A stretch of DNA of 64,000 bases from Lachnospiraceae bacterium (lineage in GTDB: Bacteria; Bacillota; Clostridia; Lachnospirales; Lachnospiraceae). The position numbers and the translations under genes were made by a program. Of the stretch, positions 26,345-33,347 are shown piece by piece (the stretch's first letter is position 1; the number at the start of each line of letters is the position of its first letter). The notes below the pieces were generated by a model, which was given only the letters and a program-made list of their open reading frames with translations, did not search any database and had not been told where the DNA came from. The stretch covers positions 62,001 to 126,000 of the forward strand of contig JAAUZE010000025.1 of assembly GCA_014804755.1 (NCBI GenBank), written 5' to 3'.

Positions 26345-27286
26345 CTATTTTCGTTCCCACCAGCATCGAAACAGGCAGAGCCACTGGATGTAAAGCGTCA
26401 CGCCGTCCTCATGGGCGTGCGGCAGTCCCGCCCGCTTTAAGGCTGCCTCCGCCTGTCTGTTTGTGAGTTGTCCCTTTTTACCGCAGATACCATACTTCAT
26501 CGAATACGCAACAAACCTGCGGAATGCGTCAAACTCTTTTTTTCCTAAGTCGGGGACCGGTTTCAATGAAAAATGAAGCAAAACCGTATCAACCGAAGGT
26601 ATGGGATGAAAGTCTTCCCTGCGGAAATGATACCGTACCTCCATCTCCCAATGCACCTTGAGCAATAGCGAACTCTGCGATTCTTTCGGCAATCCCATAA
26701 ACCGTTTGGCGGCTCCTTTTTCCATGACCAGCCAAATATCTTTCGGTGGATTGACCGCAGAAGTCAACTTGTTGACAATCTGCGTGGTGATAAAAAACGG
26801 GATATTGGCAAATACCAGATAATCCCCCTTCTCCGGCAGATGATATTGCAGAAAATCACCGTGGATCAATGTCAGATTCGTCTGTTTCACCAGCCGCTTT
26901 CCCGCGCTCTCATACAATCTGCGGTCAATTTCCACGGAATGCACATATCCTGCCTCCCGGCACAGCGCTTCTGTCAAATGCCCTTTTCCCGTTCCGATTT
27001 CAAGAACGGTATCCTCTTTGCCGATTCCGCTCAGACGAATGATCCTGCGGATCAGTTTTTGTTCCGTAATAAAATTCTGTGAAACCGATGCCTCATTTCT
27101 GCTTTTTTCTGTACCTCCGTTTTTTCCAGTATTTCTGCTTTTTTCTGTATTTCCGCTTTTTCCTGTATTTCTGCTTTTTGCTGTATTTCTGCCTTTTCCT
27201 GTATTTCTGTTTCGATCTGCCGCCTCTATTTTCCGGCTCGCTGTTCCTCTATATTCCTGTCTGTCGTTCTTCCTGCCTTTTTGCAT
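26345..27286 (-). CDS. erm: Erm-type 23S rRNA (adenine-N6)-methyltransferase
   Basis: Methylates A2058-region adenine of 23S rRNA, giving macrolide-lincosamide-streptogramin B resistance. SAM-binding VLEIGTGKGHLTEAL (about 94-108), HGDFLQY (about 142-148) and catalytic FANIPFFITTQIV (about 159-171), of the NIPF type seen in Erm rather than KsgA. 313 residues, longer than usual because of a basic, repeat-built N-terminus (residues 26-67). GAGGAG lies seven bases before the ATG. A 400-nt leader with an upstream ORF and terminators suggests drug-inducible control. The exact Erm class cannot be assigned by eye. Confidence 0.88.
   Translation of the reverse strand: MQKGRKNDRQEYRGTASRKIEAADRNRNTGKGRNTAKSRNTGKSGNTEKSRNTGKNGGTEKSRNEASVSQNFITEQKLIRRIIRLSGIGKEDTVLEIGTGKGHLTEALCREAGYVHSVEIDRRLYESAGKRLVKQTNLTLIHGDFLQYHLPEKGDYLVFANIPFFITTQIVNKLTSAVNPPKDIWLVMEKGAAKRFMGLPKESQSSLLLKVHWEMEVRYHFRREDFHPIPSVDTVLLHFSLKPVPDLGKKEFDAFRRFVAYSMKYGICGKKGQLTNRQAEAALKRAGLPHAHEDGVTLYIQWLCLFRCWWERK
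27086..27211 (-). repeat. 18-bp tandem repeat encoding the Erm N-terminus
   Basis: Seven in-frame units of six codons, consensus S-R-N-T-G-K with variants such as GRNTAK, SGNTEK and NGGTEK. The result is a basic, disordered arm before the methyltransferase domain. It probably arose by slippage and is likely variable in copy number. Confidence 0.85.
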
Positions 27287-27311
27287 CGTGCGTCTCCTCT
27301 CTGTGCTTTCC

Positions 27312-27419
27312 TCACGGCTTGTATGACAAACCGCCCGTTTCCCACAAAAAGGGCAATAAAAAAGCAGGAATCACCATAAACGGAATTTTCCTGCTGACAA
27401 TGCAACACCATGCAATCAT
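27312..27419 (-). CDS. Possible second leader ORF upstream of erm
   Basis: 35-codon frame with ATG five bases after GGAG, ending 25 bp before the erm start. It runs through the second terminator-like hairpin (27364-27394), so its translation could affect folding. Weak evidence: no known family, and other frames are open here too. Confidence 0.25.
   Translation of the reverse strand: MIAWCCIVSRKIPFMVIPAFLLPFLWETGGLSYKP
27355..27394 (-). terminator. Second terminator-like hairpin in the erm leader
   Basis: On the minus strand GCAGGAA pairs with TTCCTGC (27364-27370 with 27388-27394) and is followed by TTTTTTTATTG. It lies between the first attenuator and the erm start, where full termination would silence erm. 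Confidence 0.55.
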
Positions 27420-27530
27420 AAAGGCTCCATCCGCAAGCCTTCTTTTGGTTATAACTCATACTGACAGCACAAATTTGTCCTTGTCCTGTCTTTTGGCAAC
27501 CCTGTGTTGATTTCTATTTGCACGCAAAAA

Positions 27531-27545
27531 AATCCCATCGGGATT
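27531..27545 (-). terminator. Attenuator terminator right after the erm leader ORF
   Basis: AATCCC-GAT-GGGATT followed by a run of T on the minus strand (T-run 27525-27532). The leader ORF stop codon lies within the 5' arm, so a ribosome on the leader would block or permit this hairpin. Confidence 0.6.
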
Positions 27546-27606
27546 ATTCTTCTGCTTTTTTATCGCCCCTGTATGCGGATACGACGAAAAACACAAATCG
27601 ACACAC
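27544..27606 (-). CDS. 20-residue leader peptide upstream of erm
   Basis: GTG-initiated ORF with AAAGGTGG eight bases upstream; the peptide runs MCRFVFFVVS then AYRGDKKAEE. It lies 60 nt after a promoter and ends on an intrinsic terminator, the layout of ribosome-controlled attenuation known for ermK and several ABC-F resistance genes. Presumed role: ribosome stalling on antibiotic lets transcription read into erm. Inferred; too short for homology proof. Confidence 0.55.
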   Translation of the reverse strand: MCRFVFFVVSAYRGDKKAEE

Positions 27607-27664
27607 GTAAGCCACCTTTCTGTTTTATAATCCAAGGCCTCAAGACCTTTATCTATCTTGAATA

Positions 27665-27693
27665 AACATAACACAAAAGAGAACAGCATGCAA
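27665..27693 (-). promoter_or_regulatory. Promoter of the erm leader
   Basis: On the minus strand TTGCAT (complement of 27688-27693), 17-base spacer, TATGTT (27665-27670). It would start a transcript about 375 nt ahead of erm. The stretch 27287-27834 otherwise holds only the leader elements and the terminator of the DUF4179 gene. Confidence 0.5.
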
Positions 27694-27743
27694 CTCTTTT
27701 CCAACTAATCAAAACCTTTTTTCTCCCATTCCGAATAAGAAAA

Positions 27744-27769
27744 AGGCATTAACATCTCTGCTAATGCCT
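27744..27769 (-). terminator. Terminator of the sigma/DUF4179 operon
   Basis: AGGCATTA / TAATGCCT stem with a 10-nt loop; on the minus strand followed by TTTTTC. Located 65 bp after the DUF4179 stop codon. Confidence 0.75.
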
Positions 27770-27834
27770 CATCTCATTCGTAATCCGCCCGCTCCGCTTT
27801 CCGCCGGCTCCTGTTTCAACGGCTCCGGGTTCTG

Positions 27835-29007
27835 TCAGTGCAACGGAACGATATACAAATTTTCTTCTGTAAGAGGTTCATTACCCTCCGGGTAGGATTT
27901 GATAAAGAGCAGCGCATCAACCTGTTCGGGGTCTATAATGTGATTGGTCGAAAACGCTGCCTGATACGTGTCGTTCAAGAAACCGCAATAGCCATACCTA
28001 CCGCCCGAAACAATCTCCGTGAGCAGCGTGCCGTCTTTTAAGCGCACACCTATGATCTGCGGAGCCTCTGCAGTCGTCGTGATTTTGGATATTTCACCGT
28101 TCTCTTCCACCACCTCGCGCTCTATCATCTGCCTTGGCATTTCATAGATGACAGAAAGGGAAATCGGTGAGATTTCTGCATGCGTTACGGTTGCACCGCT
28201 GCCCTCCAATACTTCTGACATTTCATACGACATCGTCTGATCAGAACCGTCCAGAGAAAAGTCGAACGTCCAGACTCCTTCAATATCGGGAATAAATTGA
28301 TGTTCGGCCGAGTCATAAATTCCAAGATTGTGGAATTCTACATGTATGGATTTTCCTATGAAAGAGTCGGCATCCGTCATCAATAACATATCATATTCCA
28401 TACTTCCGTCATCGGCAATGTACCTTGGTATCAGGCTTCCGTCAGACCGTTCTTTTATCGGAGTCCCATCTGCATAAGTTAAGCTATGGCTATCCAAACT
28501 GAAGCCGTCAAAAAAATGCATTCCCAGCAAACAATCATGCAGATGCGGGTCGTCAAAGGTAACCACCACCTGTTCAAACCAGGGCTCTATCCCCTCATCC
28601 AGTTCATATCCCTCCACCTTGAAAGCCAAACGGGCAAATCGACCGTCCGTAATCGTATGAAGTGCGGTGATGGTAATGTCGTTTTCCGTTGTGACAATAT
28701 TCACCGGAGTTGCAATCTGCGTCTCCTCTAAAAATTGTTTTTGTGTTTCTGTTGCGTGAAGCTGTTCCGTCATTCCCTGTCCCCAAGGGAAATAGGCTGC
28801 CGCAAATACACTCATGGTTCCAAGCATCAGCGCTGCGGCGGCAGCGGATACCCATGCGGCTTTTCGCCTGATCTTACCGCCGGATTCCCGATACGTATTC
28901 ACATGCTCATTCCGAATCTGTGCAAATGCAAGGTCCGCTTTTTGCTGCACAATAGCGGGAATTACGATGTCTTTTTGCAAACATTCTATTGTTTCATTTG
29001 TTCTCAT
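27835..29007 (-). CDS. DUF4179 domain protein, probable anti-sigma factor
   Basis: 390 residues. A short cytosolic part (about 1-45) precedes one membrane helix (AAWVSAAAAALMLGTMSVFAAAYF, about 47-70) and a large extracytoplasmic DUF4179/DUF5643-like domain. This is the usual layout of clostridial anti-sigma regulators. The ATG at 29007 has GAGGAGG nine bases ahead. It starts 15 bp after the ECF sigma gene, the pair forming a signalling unit; the signal is unknown. Confidence 0.85.
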   Translation of the reverse strand: MRTNETIECLQKDIVIPAIVQQKADLAFAQIRNEHVNTYRESGGKIRRKAAWVSAAAAALMLGTMSVFAAAYFPWGQGMTEQLHATETQKQFLEETQIATPVNIVTTENDITITALHTITDGRFARLAFKVEGYELDEGIEPWFEQVVVTFDDPHLHDCLLGMHFFDGFSLDSHSLTYADGTPIKERSDGSLIPRYIADDGSMEYDMLLMTDADSFIGKSIHVEFHNLGIYDSAEHQFIPDIEGVWTFDFSLDGSDQTMSYEMSEVLEGSGATVTHAEISPISLSVIYEMPRQMIEREVVEENGEISKITTTAEAPQIIGVRLKDGTLLTEIVSGGRYGYCGFLNDTYQAAFSTNHIIDPEQVDALLFIKSYPEGNEPLTEENLYIVPLH

Positions 29008-29021
29008 CCTATGAATCCTCC

Positions 29022-29534
29022 TCATGCTTCCAATTGATACAGTAGGGCAAGCTGCTCTCTTGCCCTGGAAAGTCTTGTGCGTACCGTGCTGACCGGAATA
29101 TGAAGGACCGCACTGATATCCGTTGTCTTTAATCCATTTACATAGTAGAGTATCAGGATCATCCGATATTTTTTGTCCAATCCTTTTACGGTTTCCAGCC
29201 ACTCCGCGTTGTCATATTCCTGTGGTGAAAACGGGATTTCACGGGACTCATCCCCCATGAAGTACAAGTCTTTTTTCTTTCGCAAAATATCATTGCATTT
29301 GTTGATCAGAATCCTTGTCATCCATGTACGGAAATACTCGGGATTTTTTAATTGATCCAACTTTTCCCAACAGGCAAGAATGGCATCCGAAATGGCATCC
29401 GCCGCATCTTCGTCATTTTCAAGCAGTGCCCTTGCGGTTTTATACATATTCTGCATTTGGGTTTGCATCAATTTGGTAAATGCATCCGCGTCCCGCTTTT
29501 TTGCAAGTATTACAAGCTCTTCTATCGCAACCAC
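29022..29534 (-). CDS. ECF-type RNA polymerase sigma factor
   Basis: 170-residue group IV sigma factor. Region 2 has AISDAILACWEKLDQLKNPEYFRTWMTRILINKCNDI, and region 4 KYRMILILYYVNGLKTTDISAVLHIPVSTVRTRLSRAREQL. The start is doubtful: the in-frame GTG at 29534 touches AGGAGG with no spacer, while an ATA codon at 29525 lies at the proper eight-base distance. The next ATG is 20 codons inside. Regulated by the DUF4179 protein encoded next. Confidence 0.88.
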   Translation of the reverse strand: MVAIEELVILAKKRDADAFTKLMQTQMQNMYKTARALLENDEDAADAISDAILACWEKLDQLKNPEYFRTWMTRILINKCNDILRKKKDLYFMGDESREIPFSPQEYDNAEWLETVKGLDKKYRMILILYYVNGLKTTDISAVLHIPVSTVRTRLSRAREQLALLYQLEA

Positions 29535-29590
29535 CTCCTTTGTGCTTGATAACTATTAGACGGAAAAAAATAAAAATACGTCCCAAATGG

Positions 29591-29645
29591 AAAAATCGCC
29601 CTCAAAAAAAAAATGAGACCCCAATTCGGAGTCCCGTTTTGACCA
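29591..29645 (-). terminator. Terminator repeat, copy 1, downstream of ankyrin gene
   Basis: On the minus strand a GGGAC...GTCTC-type hairpin with T-run, followed by GAGGGCGATTTT. About 50 bp are nearly identical to 32092-32142 in the same orientation. It lies just after the first ankyrin gene. Confidence 0.7.
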
Positions 29646-29688
29646 TCCAGTATGATCCGCGCATAAGCGCACCGTTTTTTCCTAAAAA

Positions 29689-30948
29689 TTACAATTCCAT
29701 GACCGCCAAAACCTCATCATAGCCTTTTTCCACGGCAATCTGAACGGGCGTAACCCTTTTTTCATTGGCTACGTTATAATCCGCGCCCTTTTTGATGAGC
29801 AGTCTCGCGATCTCACAATTTCCGCTTGTCAGCGTTAAGTGAAGCGGCGTATTGCCGTATTTATTTCTCGCATTGATGTCCGCTCCCGCTTTGATCAGCG
29901 CTTTCATTGGATCCTTAAAGCAGTAATTGTCCGCCTGAAGCAGCAGCGCGGTATTTCCATCCTCATCCACATGGTTGACATCCGCTCCCATCTCGATCAA
30001 AACCGGCGTCAGGGCAAAGGAAGGTGTAACCGTATGATTGGTGCCCTGCACGAGAAGCAGGGGGGTTTTTCCCTTTTTGCCCGCAATATCAATATTCTTG
30101 AGCGCCCGCAGCATTTCGGCTCTTTCCTCGTCCTTGATCTTCTTGAACCGGATTTTTTCGGAAACCGCGATATGCGCCGCCGTCTCATCTTCCACATTTT
30201 TCAGGGTATCGTCAGCTCCCGCGTCCATTAACATTTGCACGATCTTCGGAAATCCGTATTCGCAGGCCGTATGTAAAAGCGTTGTCCCCATCACCTTGGG
30301 CTGATCTTCCGTGATGTTGACATTGATTCCCTTTTTGATCATCGCCTCGACCATTTCATAGTGATTTTGCCGGATGGCGGTATGTGCCGCGGAAGTTCCG
30401 TCCATATTCAGCGCCTCGATCGATTCCGTGCTGAAATATGCGACCGCTTTTGCAAACTCTTCTTCCGGATTATCTCCCCCAAAGGACATCATGCGGTTCC
30501 TGTCAGCCAAGATAAATGCCGGTGTCTTCCCCTTGATCAGCGCCTCGTCTAAGTCAACGCCGAGTCCGGACATTTTCTCAAGCGCGTCGATACTGAACGC
30601 CCATTTTAAGATATGATCCCTGAAATTTGTCATTTCGCGCTGGTAATACCTTGACTCGGTGAGACTGATTCCCGCTTCTGTCATGATGTCTAATGCCCTT
30701 GCTTCTTTATCGTTTTTCAAGAGCTTATCAATCACTTGGAATACGGATTCCATCTCTTCATCATCGTCCTGATCGACCTGTTCTGCCAGCTTCTGAAAAA
30801 GCCCCAAAGAAACCTCCAGCGCCTCTTTTGCCTCCTGCTCACTGTAAGAACAAAAAACCACGTGTTCAATCTGTTTTGCCATCTCCTGCAATGTCGCTGC
30901 TTTTTCCCCTGACAGCATTTTTTTCGCTTCTTCGATGATCAGATTCAT
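29689..30948 (-). CDS. Ankyrin repeat protein
   Basis: About 419 residues. A helical N-terminal region of about 180 residues without recognised family precedes roughly seven ankyrin repeats (for example DGTSAAHTAIRQNHYEMVEAMI, KYGNTPLHLTLTSGNCEIARLLIKKGADYN). No signal peptide, so cytosolic. AGGAGG supports the second of two adjacent ATGs. It follows another ankyrin gene by 48 bp; the pair may bind or neutralise protein partners, but nothing in the sequence names them. Confidence 0.88.
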   Translation of the reverse strand: MNLIIEEAKKMLSGEKAATLQEMAKQIEHVVFCSYSEQEAKEALEVSLGLFQKLAEQVDQDDDEEMESVFQVIDKLLKNDKEARALDIMTEAGISLTESRYYQREMTNFRDHILKWAFSIDALEKMSGLGVDLDEALIKGKTPAFILADRNRMMSFGGDNPEEEFAKAVAYFSTESIEALNMDGTSAAHTAIRQNHYEMVEAMIKKGINVNITEDQPKVMGTTLLHTACEYGFPKIVQMLMDAGADDTLKNVEDETAAHIAVSEKIRFKKIKDEERAEMLRALKNIDIAGKKGKTPLLLVQGTNHTVTPSFALTPVLIEMGADVNHVDEDGNTALLLQADNYCFKDPMKALIKAGADINARNKYGNTPLHLTLTSGNCEIARLLIKKGADYNVANEKRVTPVQIAVEKGYDEVLAVMEL

Positions 30949-30995
30949 CATGATCCTCCTGTCTCTTCACTTCCGCCATAAACATAATATCAAAA

Positions 30996-31976
30996 CTACG
31001 CTTCCGCTCCTGCCATGAGCAGCAGCTCCACAATTTCATTAAAACCGTTCTCCGTTGCATAGTAAAGCGCCGTATGCTCGAATTCATCGGTGCAGGTGAC
31101 ATCTGCACCCTTTTCCAACAGCGTTGACACGACATTATTTAATCCCTTTTCTGCCGCAATGATCAGCGCGGTTTCACCGCCCTTCGCCCTGCTGTTGATG
31201 TCGGCATTATGTCTGATCAGCAGATCGACCATATGCTCATTTCCGTTGACGGCCGCCGCATGAAGCGGGCTAACTCCCTCATTCGTATTCTTGTCCGGCA
31301 ATGCACCGGCATTTAATAAAAGCTCGGACACATAGATATTATCCCGTTCCACCGCCGTGAACAGCGGCGTTTCTCCCGCATTATTGACCGCATTGACATC
31401 CACATTTCCTTTCGCCAGCATCACTTTTACAACCTCGCTCTGCCCATTGAAGCAGGACTGGTGAAGAGGCGTATTTCCATAAGCATCTGTCTCTCCCACA
31501 GAATCCACGGATACATCCGCAATAAAATACGGTAACCCAAATGCATTGGCATAATCAACTGCCGTCCGGTTCTCATTATCCTTAATGGAAACATCCGCAC
31601 CCTTGCCGATCAGATATTTTGCCGTCTCCACTTTTTTAGCCAGTACACTGTATATCAAAATGCTCTTTCCGTCCTTGTCCGTGGCATTGACGTCAGCTCC
31701 CGCATCCAAAAGACACTGTATGATCTCCTGATTGCCTAACGACGCCGCAAAGTGAAGCGGTGTCACGCTTGCATTCGATGCCATATTCACATCAGCGTTA
31801 TTTTCTATTAATAGCTTAACAATATCCCTCGCTCCTTTTTTACACGCGTAATGAAGCGGCGTAAAGCCCTGCTGATCCCTCTTATCGACGTTGATCCCGC
31901 CCTTTTTCAAAAAGGTGATCACAACGCTTTTCTGTCCATTCTGACATGCTTTCAAAAACAAATCGTCTAACTGCAT
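30996..31976 (-). CDS. Ankyrin repeat protein, all repeats
   Basis: 326 residues composed almost wholly of nine to ten ankyrin repeats (QGFTPLHYACKKGARDIVKLLIENNADVN and successors). Begins with a capping helix; no signal peptide. GGGGGG precedes the ATG. Forms an operon with the longer ankyrin gene. The two sit between two near-identical terminator repeats, suggesting a module that arrived or duplicated as a unit. Confidence 0.9.
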   Translation of the reverse strand: MQLDDLFLKACQNGQKSVVITFLKKGGINVDKRDQQGFTPLHYACKKGARDIVKLLIENNADVNMASNASVTPLHFAASLGNQEIIQCLLDAGADVNATDKDGKSILIYSVLAKKVETAKYLIGKGADVSIKDNENRTAVDYANAFGLPYFIADVSVDSVGETDAYGNTPLHQSCFNGQSEVVKVMLAKGNVDVNAVNNAGETPLFTAVERDNIYVSELLLNAGALPDKNTNEGVSPLHAAAVNGNEHMVDLLIRHNADINSRAKGGETALIIAAEKGLNNVVSTLLEKGADVTCTDEFEHTALYYATENGFNEIVELLLMAGAEA

Positions 31977-32091
31977 AGGTACCCCCCGCCAAGCTGCTTT
32001 TCGCGGCCTCTTGTTTTTTCTTTGCGCTCATTATAACACACTTTTATGCAATTGCAAAACAATCTGAGGGGCTTGGCATGCGTTGTAAGGC

Positions 32092-32142
32092 AAAATCGCC
32101 CTCAAAAAAACGAGACCCCAATTTGGCGTCCCGTTTTGACCA
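32092..32142 (-). terminator. Terminator repeat, copy 2
   Basis: CGAGAC / GTCCCG hairpin with A-run on plus (T-run on minus) and flanking ATCGCCCTC. It is nearly identical to 29591-29645. It lies after the tocopherol-cyclase-like gene. Confidence 0.75.
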
Positions 32143-32187
32143 ATAATAAATTATTTTGGACGAAAATTCAATTTGTCGGACAAAATA

Positions 32188-33030
32188 TTATCTGTATTCA
32201 AACTCAAAAGAAGCCCTGTCCGTTTCAAAGGCAAAAATCGTACAGCCCTTTTTGCAAAATCGATAGAACGCCCGACAGGATGCACTTTCGTGAATTGTTC
32301 TTACCATATCCCCCTTTGCCGGAGCCTTAAGAGGACATTCCGAAGCTTCCAGCAGCCAAGCGTCCAATTCCAGATTCCCCTGTCTCACCCGTACCCTATT
32401 GTTTTGAATTTGAACCGCTCTGGCCCCCAGATAAGTAGCTATTCTGTACTCTTTTCCCTGCCATAATATGGCGCCAATCACACCGTTAAAACGAATGCCT
32501 GCCATGGGGATATCCGCCACTGACAGCATAATAGCGCCGTCGGAAAAACTGCATTGCGTCCAGAGATACTCCTTCGGAAATGATCGACCCCGGTCTCCTT
32601 CCCAGTATCCCCATGCATTGCGAAAAGAATATTTTTGTCCGTTGATATACACATTTCCCCGAACCGAATGCCGCATACTCCAAACGCTGTGGCGGCATTC
32701 CATAAACGGCACGAATGCGAACGGTCCCATAATATCATATTTTAACGGGCAAAGAGGTCCAAAAATCAATTTTCCTTTAACGGTTAGCTGCGATGTGCGT
32801 ATTGCCAAATGAATCCCTTCTTTACCGAATTGATTCTCCCCGATGAAAAGATTCCGTTTCGTCCGTTGAAATACATCTGAATTGAACGTTACGGTAAAAG
32901 CGTCATGATCCGTAATAATCTGAATCGAACAGATGCGTTTTCTCCCTGTGTTATGAACGGCAGGTATGACCGCTAACGTCTGTGTTTCAGACTGACATTT
33001 CAAATACCAACCATAAAAGGAACCCTTCAT
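32188..33030 (-). CDS. Tocopherol cyclase family protein
   Basis: 280 residues with the family signature region WGYWEGDRGRSFPKEYLWTQ near 146-165 and lipocalin-like beta strands throughout. Bacterial members are uncharacterised; plant relatives close the chromanol ring of tocopherol. No quinone pathway is nearby, so the substrate is unknown, and the name reflects fold only. GGAGGC precedes the ATG. No signal peptide. Confidence 0.75.
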   Translation of the reverse strand: MKGSFYGWYLKCQSETQTLAVIPAVHNTGRKRICSIQIITDHDAFTVTFNSDVFQRTKRNLFIGENQFGKEGIHLAIRTSQLTVKGKLIFGPLCPLKYDIMGPFAFVPFMECRHSVWSMRHSVRGNVYINGQKYSFRNAWGYWEGDRGRSFPKEYLWTQCSFSDGAIMLSVADIPMAGIRFNGVIGAILWQGKEYRIATYLGARAVQIQNNRVRVRQGNLELDAWLLEASECPLKAPAKGDMVRTIHESASCRAFYRFCKKGCTIFAFETDRASFEFEYR

Positions 33031-33086
33031 ATGCCTGCCTCCATGAAAAAATAATGCTTATTTTTCCACGGATGAGGCTGGTTTAT

Positions 33087-33344
33087 TCATTTGGCAGAAT
33101 TACACGTTCCATCATTTTCTATACGCTCTGACTTCATCTGCTGTTGTTTTTCCAATATTTCAGTTTTCACTGATAAATCAGCTATTTCCGAAGTCTTTAA
33201 CAGATAATCAGTCATAACATCAAAAATTGCGCTTATTTCCACTATCTTTTGCAAATCAGGAGTTGCCTGCCCGCTTTCCCATTTTGAAACAGATTGCCTT
33301 GAAACATTAAGTTTCTCCGCAATTTCCGTTTTCGAGATTCCCTG
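33087..33344 (-). pseudogene. Truncated Xre family regulator remnant
   Basis: Reading the minus strand gives ISKTEIAEKLNVSRQSVSKW and ESGQATPDLQKIVEISAIFD, the second half of a helix-turn-helix, then a coil tail ending at TGA (33087). There is no start codon; a stop lies immediately upstream in frame, four bases past the stop of the next gene. The first helix is missing, so it is a 5'-deleted fragment. Confidence 0.75.
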
Positions 33345-33347
33345 ATT

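Noticed and set aside
27456-27704. 82-codon minus-strand open frame across the erm leader
   Set aside because: It has no ribosome binding site, starts at the promoter and crosses the attenuator; the 20-codon GTG ORF in another frame fits better.
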